Source: Campylobacteraceae bacterium (GTDB lineage Bacteria > Campylobacterota > Campylobacteria > Campylobacterales > Sulfurospirillaceae). Taken from it: DNA of 10,796 bases. Within the stretch, counting starts at the first letter, position 1. The number at the start of each line of letters is the position of its first letter. Both the position numbers and the translations under genes were made by a program. Below the pieces are notes generated by a model that was given only the letters and a program-made list of their open reading frames with translations, was not told where the DNA came from and made no database searches. The stretch is from the NCBI GenBank assembly GCA_019162915.1, contig JAFLKZ010000081.1, positions 16,099-26,894 of the forward strand, in the 5' to 3' direction. Shown in pieces: positions 1 to 6,639 of this stretch.

Positions 1-116
1 GAGGCTGTCATGGCGATAATGGCAAAGGGCTCAATGGTGCATTTCCAGACCTTACCCTTCAAAGTTTCAAGGGCATAGAAAAACGCAAAGCCTATCTCAA
101 GGCAGCATTAGACTGA
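1..116 (+). CDS. c-type cytochrome, C-terminal fragment (5' end outside window)
   Basis: Reading the frame whose first complete codon is at base 3 gives GCHGDNGKG followed by about 28 residues to a TGA at 114-116. GCHG is the second half of a CxxCH haem-attachment motif; the first Cys lies before the window, and the codon cut at base 1 (xGA) would be the first x. The context CHGDNGKGLNG resembles class I cytochromes c (usually CHG.nG.G). The protein would be periplasmic and carry electrons. Only about 34 residues follow the haem His, and they contain no Met or His, so any distal ligand must lie upstream; this may be the last haem site of a larger or multihaem protein. The haem-site call is good; the exact family cannot be told. 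Confidence 0.75.
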   Translation, partial: GCHGDNGKGLNGAFPDLTLQSFKGIEKRKAYLKAALD

Positions 117-186
117 TTAACTTCTTATTTAAACATCATCTTAAAATAAACTAAAAACACCTCACGCATGACATTAATGTGATATT

Positions 187-200
187 TTGACACAAATCAA
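187..200 (+). promoter_or_regulatory. Crp/Fnr-type operator, TTGAC-N4-ATCAA
   Basis: TTGACACAAATCAA differs from the Fnr consensus TTGAT-N4-ATCAA by one base and keeps the 4-base spacing. Its centre (193.5) lies about 42 bases before the start site predicted from the -10 box at 224-229, the position of class II Crp/Fnr activators. A separate perfect 10-bp palindrome, ACATTAATGT, lies just upstream at 171-180. The match and spacing are seen; binding by a Crp/Fnr-family regulator responding to oxygen or another respiratory signal is inferred. Confidence 0.5.
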
Positions 201-223
201 TGCCATTTTTCGTACAATTAAGC

Positions 224-229
224 TATACT
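224..229 (+). promoter_or_regulatory. -10 box of the PAS-GGDEF-EAL gene (TATACT)
   Basis: GCTATACTT is a good sigma70 -10 element. Transcription would start near 236. No -35 box is visible, as is usual in Campylobacterota, which rely on the -10 and upstream T-rich phasing. The Fnr-like site at 187-200 falls at the class II activator distance, which supports both calls. Confidence 0.5.
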
Positions 230-240
230 TATTTTATTAA

Positions 241-2223
241 ATGAAGAAGGCATCATTAGTGATTCAAAAAGAGAATTTTGAACAATATCTCAATCAAAGT
301 CCTACTATATTTTTTAAATGGAGCGCCACACTCAACTGGCCTGTCATTTACGTCACTGAGAATGTGATAACGCTTTTAGGCTATACGCAAGAAGATTTTT
401 TAACTCAAGAAATACACTACATCGACCTCATCCATAAAAAAGATTTGGCGATGATTTTACAAGAAATGAATAATCTTTTAACCAATACCTTGACTAATTT
501 AAAACATACGCCTTACCGTCTTATTAAAAAAGATAAAACCGTTATTTGGGTAGAGGATTTTACACAAGTAGTGCGAGATACACAAGGTCAACCGCTTTAT
601 TATTTTGGATACATCAACGATATCACCCTTCTTAAAAATGCTAATAAAGATTTAGAAACTTACAAAAATTTACTTGATGCTAACAATATTATCACTATTG
701 CCAATAAACAAGGTCAAATTATCCACGCCAATGATATGTTTCTTAAAAACTCTGGTTACACCCTAGAAGAAGTGTTAGGCAAACCCCATAGTATCCTTCG
801 TGATAAAGAAACGCCATTATGTATTTTTAAAACTATGTGGAAAACAATCAAACAAAAAAAGAGCTGGCAAGGCATTCTAAAAAGTAGAAAAAAAGATGGC
901 ACTCCTTTTTACGCAGATATTTGCATCTCTCCTTTATTAGATGACCAAGGGAAGATTGAAAAGTATATTGGTATTCGACATGATGTTACGGCACTCATTG
1001 AAGCTACCGAAGCTCTTAGAATTCAATCCCAAACAGATAATCTCACAGGGCTTGGCAATCGATTTAAATTATTGCAAGATATTGAAAAAGCACATCGTCC
1101 TTTTTTAGTGCTCTTTGACATTGCTCGTTTTGGGGAAATCAATGACTTTTATGGCTACAAAATAGGAGATAAGCTCATTGTAGCTTTTGCTCAAAAAATT
1201 CGTTTACTCGCTAATGAGCATTGTAAACTTTATCGTATTAATGCTGATGAATTTGTTTTGCTTAATGAAACAATAAAAGCAGATGAATTTATTAAAGCTA
1301 TCCAAAATATTCACTTTATACTCAACCATGAAGCTTTACATGTAGATGATAAAACTATCGTTGTATCCGTTGTTACGAGCGTTTCTTTAGAACCTAAAGA
1401 AACACTCATGGCAACAGCCGATATTGCTAAAAATTATGCAAAAAATAACCATATTCTTTTTTGCCACTACACGAAAGAGATTGAATTGGCTAAAGAGTAC
1501 GAACAAAATATTTATTGGGCTTCTAAAATAAAAAAAGCTTTAGAGGAAGATAAAGTAACAACTTTTTTTCAACCTATTTTCAACAACGTAACACAAAAGA
1601 TAGAAAAGTACGAAGCCTTAGTGCGTATTGTAGACGGTGATGAAATTATCTCACCTTTTTCCTTTTTAGATATCGCTAAAAAAACCCATCAGTATCTTGA
1701 AATTACGAAAAGAGTGATTCAAAAATCTTTTGATGTTTTTAGTAAAAATGATTTAGATTTTTCCATCAACCTGACGCGAGAAGATATTTTAAGTGATGAA
1801 TTAAGACCTTATTTATGGGCAAGTGTACATGAATATAATGTACAAAAAAGATTGATTTTAGAAATTGTAGAATCGGAGGGTATCAAAGAAATAGATTCGA
1901 TTGAACAATTTTTAAGAAAAGCTAGAGATTGCGGTTGCAGACTTGCTATTGATGATTTTGGAACAGGCTACTCTAATTTTGAATACCTCATCAAACTCGA
2001 AGCTACCTACATCAAGATAGATGGTTCCATTATCCAAAAAATTCATGGAAATGATGGTGCAATGGATGTCATCAAAGCTATCATTACTTTTGCAAAAGCA
2101 AGAGGTATGAAAACTATCGCCGAATTTGTCTCTACTAAAGAAATCTTTGATACCGTATGTGAACTTGGTATTGATTACTCACAAGGCTACTATATTGGAA
2201 AGCCAAGCCCTCAACTTCTTTAA
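241..2223 (+). CDS. PAS-PAS-GGDEF-EAL protein, probable c-di-GMP phosphodiesterase
   Basis: This is a soluble signalling protein of 660 aa with no membrane segment. Domains in order: PAS about 15-130 and PAS about 140-255, both with PAC-like ends (GYINDIT, GIRHDVT), GGDEF about 262-415, and EAL about 425-660. The GGDEF signature is degenerate (NADEF, 334-338), so cyclase activity is unlikely, although that domain may still bind GTP. The EAL domain keeps its hallmark residues: EALVR 458-462, N510, E541, DDFGTGYS 571-578, K592 in YIKID, E628, and Q648 before GYYIGKP. It should therefore hydrolyse c-di-GMP under control of the PAS sensors. Start: ATG 241 is used here, but it lacks a ribosome site and would lie only about 5 nt from the predicted transcript start. 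GTG 259, preceded by AAGAAGG (244-250) at 8 nt, is a good alternative giving 654 aa. Confidence 0.92.
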   Translation: MKKASLVIQKENFEQYLNQSPTIFFKWSATLNWPVIYVTENVITLLGYTQEDFLTQEIHYIDLIHKKDLAMILQEMNNLLTNTLTNLKHTPYRLIKKDKTVIWVEDFTQVVRDTQGQPLYYFGYINDITLLKNANKDLETYKNLLDANNIITIANKQGQIIHANDMFLKNSGYTLEEVLGKPHSILRDKETPLCIFKTMWKTIKQKKSWQGILKSRKKDGTPFYADICISPLLDDQGKIEKYIGIRHDVTALIEATEALRIQSQTDNLTGLGNRFKLLQDIEKAHRPFLVLFDIARFGEINDFYGYKIGDKLIVAFAQKIRLLANEHCKLYRINADEFVLLNETIKADEFIKAIQNIHFILNHEALHVDDKTIVVSVVTSVSLEPKETLMATADIAKNYAKNNHILFCHYTKEIELAKEYEQNIYWASKIKKALEEDKVTTFFQPIFNNVTQKIEKYEALVRIVDGDEIISPFSFLDIAKKTHQYLEITKRVIQKSFDVFSKNDLDFSINLTREDILSDELRPYLWASVHEYNVQKRLILEIVESEGIKEIDSIEQFLRKARDCGCRLAIDDFGTGYSNFEYLIKLEATYIKIDGSIIQKIHGNDGAMDVIKAIITFAKARGMKTIAEFVSTKEIFDTVCELGIDYSQGYYIGKPSPQLL

Positions 2224-2247
2224 AACTCCTTTCTTTATTTATTCTCT

Positions 2248-2268
2248 ATTGTTAACTATTGTAACAAT
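2248..2268. repeat. Inverted repeat ATTGTTA-N7-TAACAAT
   Basis: The 7-bp arms at 2248-2254 and 2262-2268 match perfectly, with a 7-base spacer. The same stretch also reads as an imperfect tandem repeat, CTATTGTTAA then CTATTGTAAC. It lies 25 bases past the stop of the PAS-GGDEF-EAL gene and about 265 bases before the molybdoenzyme start. It could be a regulator site; no T run follows, so it is not a classical terminator. Confidence 0.3.
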
Positions 2269-2318
2269 TTAAATTCATCACACTCCTTAAATAATAGTTT
2301 TAGACATAATTATACTTC

Positions 2319-2350
2319 AAAAAATATTATATTTAAAATAATATTTTTTT
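2319..2350 (+). terminator. AT-only hairpin with T run, possible weak terminator
   Basis: The 12-bp arms at 2319-2330 (AAAAAATATTAT) and 2338-2349 are perfect reverse complements around a 7-base spacer, and the right arm ends in seven T residues. The fold is terminator-like and could end transcripts of the upstream gene, about 95 bases after its stop. The stem contains no G or C, so it would be weak, and base composition alone could produce it. Confidence 0.3.
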
Positions 2351-2479
2351 ATCATTCCCACAAATAGGGAGTTTTATACTCATTGAAAAAAAATATAAAA
2401 TAGCTTATATTTAAGTTATAAATTAATATTAGTTCAATTTGTTATGTATTTATCATTTGATTGCTCTACCATTTCTTCA

Positions 2480-2493
2480 GTCAACCGGTTAAC
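2480..2493. promoter_or_regulatory. Near-perfect 14-bp palindrome GTCAACCGGTTAAC, possible operator
   Basis: The core AACCGGTT is a perfect palindrome, and 6 of 7 base pairs match across the 14 bases (the pair 2482/2491 does not). It is GC-containing in an otherwise AT-rich region and lies 38 bases before the TTG start of the molybdoenzyme gene. A dimeric regulator could bind here. No promoter element fixes its position relative to a transcript start. Confidence 0.3.
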
Positions 2494-2494
2494 A

Positions 2495-2539
2495 ATGATT
2501 CAAAAAATTCGATTCGCCATAGGAGGCAAACTTGAGTAA
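2495..2539 (+). CDS. Possible 14-aa leader peptide overlapping the molybdoenzyme start
   Basis: ATG 2495 opens a frame reading MIQKIRFAIGGKLE that ends at TAA 2537-2539, 3-5 nt beyond the TTG start codon (2532-2534) of the next gene. A ribosome ending this frame would be placed to restart at the weak TTG. It has no clear ribosome site of its own, and such short frames arise by chance, so this is tentative. Confidence 0.2.
   Translation: MIQKIRFAIGGKLE
2521..2526 (+). promoter_or_regulatory. Strong ribosome binding site (AGGAGG) for a TTG start
   Basis: AGGAGG is an almost full match to the anti-Shine-Dalgarno sequence and sits 5 bases before TTG 2532. It decides the uncommon TTG start of the molybdoenzyme gene, which places the twin-arginine motif at residues 6-7, as expected for a Tat signal. 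Confidence 0.75.
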
Positions 2540-5084
2540 AACATCAAGACGTGATTTCCTTAGAGGGACAGTAGCTGCTGTCATTGGTGGTAACATCATC
2601 ACAAATACTAAAGCAGAAGCAAAAATTGTCACGCAAGTAGATTTTGGAATTGAAAAAAAGGTACCACTTCTTTGTCGCATGTGTGCACAATTTTGCCCCA
2701 TGATAGCCACCGTAAGAGATGGTAAGATAGTGAGAATGGAAGCCAATATGGATACGCCTTATGGTGGTATCTGTGGAAGAGGACGCGCTGCAATGGGTGC
2801 GCTTTATGACCCTGATCGTATTAAAACACCTCTTATTCGCGTAGGTGAACGAGGTGAGGGAAAATTTAGAAAAGCCTCTTGGGATGAAGCATTAGATTTA
2901 GTTTCCCATAAACTCAAAGCCATCGAAGTAGAAAATGACCAAAAATCAGTTGCTTTTTTACCAAGATTTAACAGTGCCGAGGGCATTGATAGTGATTTCT
3001 TTAAAATTTATGGCACGCCAAATATCGTAGGATATGGAGATGTGTGTTTTGGAAATGGACTCACCGTTGGATTATCAGCTGTAGTGGGTGGAAACATGGC
3101 AAGTGGAGTTCCTGAGCAAAGTACGGGGGCTGTTAGTGCTGATTATGAAAATGCAAAATATGGCATTTTACTTCAGCGAAATCCAGGCGGTGCACTCGTA
3201 TGTCATGCTTGGGGCAATATGTTTGGTAGAGGTAAACGAAATGGTATGCAACTTTGTGTTGTAGACCCAAGAAAACCCTCTGAAGCGGGAGAAACGGATA
3301 CCCATTGGGTGCCAATTCGTCCTGGAACTGATGGTCCATTTTTACTAGGATTAATGCATGAGATTTTTAAAAATAACTATTTTGATGCAGCTTATTTAAC
3401 TAAAAATACAAACTCAGACATGCTCATCAATATCGAAACAGGACTGCCTGCTCAAACACGCAAGCTTGAAAAAGAAGAAAAAGGTAAAAAAGTAGAAATA
3501 CTCGACTATCTTGTCGCAACTGAAGCTGGATTTATCTTTAAATCAGAAGCAGATAAAAGTCTACTTTTTGGCAAATTTGAGATAGAAATAAATGGAAATA
3601 AGCTTACATGTAAAACTGCCTTAGAAATGATGAAAGATGAAGTGAGTTTATGTACCCCTGAGTGGACGCAAACACAAACCTCTATTCCTGCTCAAACTAT
3701 CATCGATGTTGCTAAAAAACTCAATGTTGCCAAACCAGCTTGTTTTATTGAACGAGGATATCGCTCAGAGCGATACGCTTCTAGCTTTAGAGAAAAACTC
3801 ATCATCACACAACTCAATATTTTATTAGGATGTTTTGGTGTCAAAGGTGGTGTTTTTTATAACAGAAGTGTCAAAACTACCAAATACCTAGATGCCCCAA
3901 AAATCAAAGAAACCTCTATTTCAAAGTGGTATCTTAAAAATGAGCCTAGTTTTATGTTAATGAGTGCTGGTCACTATAGAAGAACATGGATAAAAACGCT
4001 TCTGAGTGAAAAACCTTACAAACAAAGAGTAGCCATTTTTTCAGGACAAAATATCGTGGGAGGCTCTTCTGGAAGTAAAGAAATTATCGAGGGACTTAAC
4101 AAGCTTGAAATGATAGTAGCTATCTCTCCTTTCCTTAATGAAACCATTATGTATGCAGATATTGTTTTACCTGATTGTACTTTTATGGAGCGTGATGAAG
4201 CGATAAATACTGCTTACAAAACACCTATTCCTACTATCGGTGTCAATCGTAAAGCCATAGAGCCTATGTATGATTCTAAAAATGGATACTGGATTATCAT
4301 GCAACTGGCAAAAAGAACGCTCAAAGCTGAAGTTTTTGAACAATACTTTGGTGAATTTGAACGAGAAGGCATCATGTCCTTATGGAAAAAACAATACAGT
4401 AAACTAAGTGGACTTAATGATGCGGAGATGGCGACACTACCTTCGTTAGAGTCTATTTTAAATGGTCGTGTTTGGGTTGGTGAAAAACACTATGGCAGTA
4501 AAGCCAAAGGAACGGCTACGGGAAAACTGGAGATTTACTCTACTTTTCTAGCTCAAAAGAAAGTTGATTTAAAAGCACTAAACTATGATAGAGCAGAATA
4601 TGCCTCTCCACTTCCTCTTTTCAATAAACCTTTTTGGTTAGAAAAAAAAGATACCTTGGGGAAAAGTGAATTTATTCCTATTACTGGTTTTCACCCATTA
4701 GGTACATTTACAGGGCAGCAAACTAAAAACAATACTTTACTCAAATCAATCAATGAGGAAACCAATACGGACGCTGTTTTTATAAACCGTAAAAAAGGCT
4801 TGGCATTAGGGTTGAAAACCAATGATATTGTAGAAATCATCAACATTGATAAACCAGAAATGGTCATTAAATCGAGAATTGTTCTGAGTGAAATCGTTCA
4901 TCCAGATGCTCTTTTTTCTTACTATGGTACGGGAGCTGGTTACTATAATAAAATGACTGATTCACTTCGCAATGTAAGTAAAATCGGCTTTAATCCAAAT
5001 CATATCGCAAACTTTACTTTTAATCCCTTGACAGCAGGTATGCCCGCTCAAGATTTTATCGTTAGCATAAGGAAATCCGTATGA
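2532..5084 (+). CDS. Tat-exported molybdopterin oxidoreductase, catalytic subunit (thiosulfate/polysulfide reductase-like)
   Basis: This is the catalytic subunit of a periplasmic DMSO-reductase-family enzyme, 850 aa. It starts with a Tat signal (SRRDFLRG 5-12, likely cleaved after AEA 30). One [4Fe-4S] cluster is bound by C48-x2-C51-x3-C55-x25-C81. After the YGTPN turn, C172 in GDVCFGNG aligns with the Mo ligand, as in PsrA and PhsA; it lacks the following His of formate dehydrogenases (C/U-H-G-P). NPGGALV (from about 218) and VVDPRK are bis-MGD contacts, and the C-terminal part from about 710 is the dinucleotide-binding barrel. At 850 aa it is longer than Salmonella PhsA or Wolinella PsrA (both about 760); part of the extra length appears to be the Lys/Glu-rich stretch around 305-380. 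It overlaps the B gene by ATGA. The substrate is probably a sulfur oxyanion or polysulfide, but an arsenic, selenium or other oxyanion cannot be excluded. No TorD-like chaperone gene is in the window. Confidence 0.9.
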   Translation: MSKTSRRDFLRGTVAAVIGGNIITNTKAEAKIVTQVDFGIEKKVPLLCRMCAQFCPMIATVRDGKIVRMEANMDTPYGGICGRGRAAMGALYDPDRIKTPLIRVGERGEGKFRKASWDEALDLVSHKLKAIEVENDQKSVAFLPRFNSAEGIDSDFFKIYGTPNIVGYGDVCFGNGLTVGLSAVVGGNMASGVPEQSTGAVSADYENAKYGILLQRNPGGALVCHAWGNMFGRGKRNGMQLCVVDPRKPSEAGETDTHWVPIRPGTDGPFLLGLMHEIFKNNYFDAAYLTKNTNSDMLINIETGLPAQTRKLEKEEKGKKVEILDYLVATEAGFIFKSEADKSLLFGKFEIEINGNKLTCKTALEMMKDEVSLCTPEWTQTQTSIPAQTIIDVAKKLNVAKPACFIERGYRSERYASSFREKLIITQLNILLGCFGVKGGVFYNRSVKTTKYLDAPKIKETSISKWYLKNEPSFMLMSAGHYRRTWIKTLLSEKPYKQRVAIFSGQNIVGGSSGSKEIIEGLNKLEMIVAISPFLNETIMYADIVLPDCTFMERDEAINTAYKTPIPTIGVNRKAIEPMYDSKNGYWIIMQLAKRTLKAEVFEQYFGEFEREGIMSLWKKQYSKLSGLNDAEMATLPSLESILNGRVWVGEKHYGSKAKGTATGKLEIYSTFLAQKKVDLKALNYDRAEYASPLPLFNKPFWLEKKDTLGKSEFIPITGFHPLGTFTGQQTKNNTLLKSINEETNTDAVFINRKKGLALGLKTNDIVEIINIDKPEMVIKSRIVLSEIVHPDALFSYYGTGAGYYNKMTDSLRNVSKIGFNPNHIANFTFNPLTAGMPAQDFIVSIRKSV

Positions 5085-5890
5085 AAGAGCAAATCAAATG
5101 TTATGACACACAAGCGTGTATCAGATGCTTTGCGTGTATGATTAACTGTTCTGTAGAAAATCGCCTTAGATTACAAAGAGAAGGCATTATGGGAATGGAA
5201 AAAAGTGTTCAATCCCAAATGCCTCATCTTGATTATCTTAAACCTTTTCGAAGAGAGATAGGTGTTTATCCCAACTCAAAGCAAGTAACGGTATTTCATC
5301 ATTGTAACCATTGTGAAAATGCTCCTTGTCAGGCTATTTGTCCCACAGGAGCGATTAGTACGCGAGATGGTTTTGAAGTTGTTATTAACGCAGATGCGTG
5401 CATAGGCTGTCAAAGTTGTGGAGATGCTTGTCCTTTTGATGTTCCAACTTATAGTAAAGAAAATGGCAAAGCTTATAAATGTACAGGTTGTTACGATAGA
5501 GTTGAAAATGGTTTCAAACAAAGCTGTGTAGAGGGATGCCCCACCACTGCTATGTTCTCTGGGTCTGCGGATGAAGTTATAGCCGAAGCTCAAAAAAGAG
5601 CCGCTCTTTATAGTGAAAAAACTGGTAAAAAGTATATTGTCTATGGCGCAAATAAACTCAATGATTATGTTGGTAAACTTAGATGGATTACCATTGTAGA
5701 AGAGAATGAATTAGAAGCCTATAAACTCGATATCAACCCAACTAGAACCGTGATGCAATGGCGAGATACTGCAAAAATTGCGGGTGCTGCCCTTACTGTT
5801 GCCGTTGCCATTGGAACGACCGCACACTTTATCTATTGGTTAGATAAACGCAAGAAAAAAATAGCGCAGGAAGGAAAAACCCATGAATAA
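5081..5890 (+). CDS. 4x[4Fe-4S] electron-transfer subunit with C-terminal membrane anchor
   Basis: This 269-aa subunit passes electrons between the catalytic subunit and the cytochrome b. Sixteen cysteines form four ferredoxin-like sites: C13/16/19/23, C75/78/83/87, C107/110/113/117, and C134/137/149/153. A hydrophobic helix at about 233-254 followed by DKRKKK would anchor it in the membrane with the Lys/Arg tail in the cytoplasm, as in FdnH of formate dehydrogenase-N. Salmonella PhsB (192 aa) is shorter. It has no signal peptide and would be exported by riding with the Tat-bearing A subunit. ATG 5081 has AAGGAA 6 bases upstream and overlaps the A stop by 4 bases; its own end overlaps the C gene by 8 bases. 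Confidence 0.9.
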   Translation: MKEQIKCYDTQACIRCFACMINCSVENRLRLQREGIMGMEKSVQSQMPHLDYLKPFRREIGVYPNSKQVTVFHHCNHCENAPCQAICPTGAISTRDGFEVVINADACIGCQSCGDACPFDVPTYSKENGKAYKCTGCYDRVENGFKQSCVEGCPTTAMFSGSADEVIAEAQKRAALYSEKTGKKYIVYGANKLNDYVGKLRWITIVEENELEAYKLDINPTRTVMQWRDTAKIAGAALTVAVAIGTTAHFIYWLDKRKKKIAQEGKTHE

Positions 5891-6578
5891 TAAAACTGTC
5901 TTAGCTTACAGCTCTTTAGATATGTGGTTTCACAAACATATGATTCACTTCGTTGCTTTTTTAACATTGAGTGGATTACCGATTTTATCAGATAAATTTC
6001 ACTTTATTGCTTATGGTATAGGTCAGTCTATCAACTTTTTAGCAGGCGATATGAACAATGAGCGTATCTTAGCCTCAGGGATTTCTTTTTTAAGAGTTAT
6101 TCATTGGTTGAGTGCCTTTACTTTTACCGCTATCATGATACCTTTTGTCATTTCAATGACTCAAAAAGTACTCACACTTAGCATTTGGCCAGACAAATGG
6201 GGTGCGAGTGCTGTTTTTGAAGGCATGGGTGAGATGAAAAAAAACTATATTGACCTTGAACATGCAGAATTTGGCAAGATGAACACAGGTCAAAAAGCAA
6301 GTGCTTGGCTTCTCGTACTGTGTATGGTTGTCATTGTAATCTCAGGATATATGCTTGTTTTTAGAAGTGTATTGACCCATGATTTTATCTCTATTGCTAG
6401 AGGAGCGCATGCGATAAGCTTTATTATTTTATCGATAACGCTTCTGATTCATATCTATTTTGGTACGCACCCTGCCAATAAAGCTGCCTACAAAGCAATG
6501 TTTAAAACAGGCGAAATGGACGAAGAATATGTTAAAGAACATCATGCTCTTTGGTATAGAAAACTTCAAAAATTATAG
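5883..6578 (+). CDS. Di-haem cytochrome b subunit (FdnI/PhsC type), quinone-reactive membrane anchor
   Basis: This 231-aa integral membrane protein has four hydrophobic segments at about 16-35, 70-92, 140-160 and 173-194. Likely haem ligands are a TM1 histidine (H17, H19 or H22), H74 in RVIHW of TM2, and H176 and H190 in TM4. The 14-residue gap of the last pair is that of FdnI of E. coli. It would exchange electrons with menaquinone. This cytochrome type is found in Salmonella PhsC, whereas PsrC of Wolinella is an unrelated NrfD-type protein, so the operon is closer in design to Phs/Fdn than to Psr. ATG 5883 has AAGGA at 5871-5875. It is the last gene of the operon. Confidence 0.9.
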   Translation: MNNKTVLAYSSLDMWFHKHMIHFVAFLTLSGLPILSDKFHFIAYGIGQSINFLAGDMNNERILASGISFLRVIHWLSAFTFTAIMIPFVISMTQKVLTLSIWPDKWGASAVFEGMGEMKKNYIDLEHAEFGKMNTGQKASAWLLVLCMVVIVISGYMLVFRSVLTHDFISIARGAHAISFIILSITLLIHIYFGTHPANKAAYKAMFKTGEMDEEYVKEHHALWYRKLQKL

Positions 6579-6598
6579 TTAACCTTTTAATATCTAAG

Positions 6599-6630
6599 AT
6601 ACCCCAATTTGTAAGTGCAAATTGGGGTAT
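6599..6630. repeat. 13-bp perfect inverted repeat over the radical SAM gene promoter
   Basis: ATACCCCAATTTG (6599-6611) and CAAATTGGGGTAT (6618-6630) are perfect reverse complements with a 6-base loop. It starts 20 bases after the stop of the cytochrome b gene. No T run follows on either strand, so it is not a standard intrinsic terminator. Its right arm includes the first three bases of TATAAT (6628-6633). It may be an operator that blocks the promoter, a hairpin protecting the 3' end of the operon mRNA, or both. Confidence 0.6.
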
Positions 6631-6633
6631 AAT
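6628..6633 (+). promoter_or_regulatory. -10 box TATAAT of the radical SAM gene, leaderless start
   Basis: GGGGTATAATG is a consensus -10 box. Its last base is 6 nt before ATG 6640, so transcription should begin at or within one or two bases of the start codon. There is no Shine-Dalgarno sequence in the gap (GTCGCC). Both facts fit a leaderless mRNA. Confidence 0.6.
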
Positions 6634-6639
6634 GTCGCC

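Larger units (their letters stand above)
2224..2531. other. 308-base AT-rich intergenic region before the molybdoenzyme operon
   Basis: No gene longer than a few codons is convincing here. The region holds a 7-bp inverted repeat at 2248-2268, a 12-bp AT-only inverted repeat with a T run at 2319-2350, a near-palindrome at 2480-2493, a possible 14-codon leader reading frame at 2495-2539 and a strong ribosome site at 2521-2526. Short hairpins also occur at 2356-2370 (TCCC/GGGA) and 2368-2380 (GAGT/ACTC). Several AT-rich hexamers could be a -10 box, and none stands out. The length and structure suggest the operon has its own regulated promoter here. Confidence 0.6.

Noticed and set aside
114..150. 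TGA ending the cytochrome c fragment as a possible second selenocysteine codon
   Set aside because: The continuation soon meets TAA and shows no CxxU or family pattern, so it is a normal stop.
2532..2900. Formate dehydrogenase as identity of the A subunit, suggested by the Fdn-like B and C subunits
   Set aside because: The Mo-ligand region is GDVCFGNG and lacks the (C/U)HGP signature of formate dehydrogenases.
3759..3775. Inverted repeat TATCGCT-CAG-AGCGATA inside the molybdoenzyme gene
   Set aside because: It encodes an ordinary part of the protein (GYRSERYA), has no T run and is short enough to arise by chance.
2489..5593. Several open frames of 60-105 codons on the minus strand (2489-2746, 2804-2986, 3133-3339, 5276-5593)
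   Set aside because: They lie wholly or largely within the well-supported molybdoenzyme genes, have no family resemblance and no convincing ribosome sites; they are shadows of the real frames.
6599..6633. Intrinsic terminator for the molybdoenzyme operon at the 13-bp inverted repeat
   Set aside because: No U tract follows the stem on either strand, and the right arm overlaps a consensus -10 box, so it is listed as a repeat or operator candidate instead.
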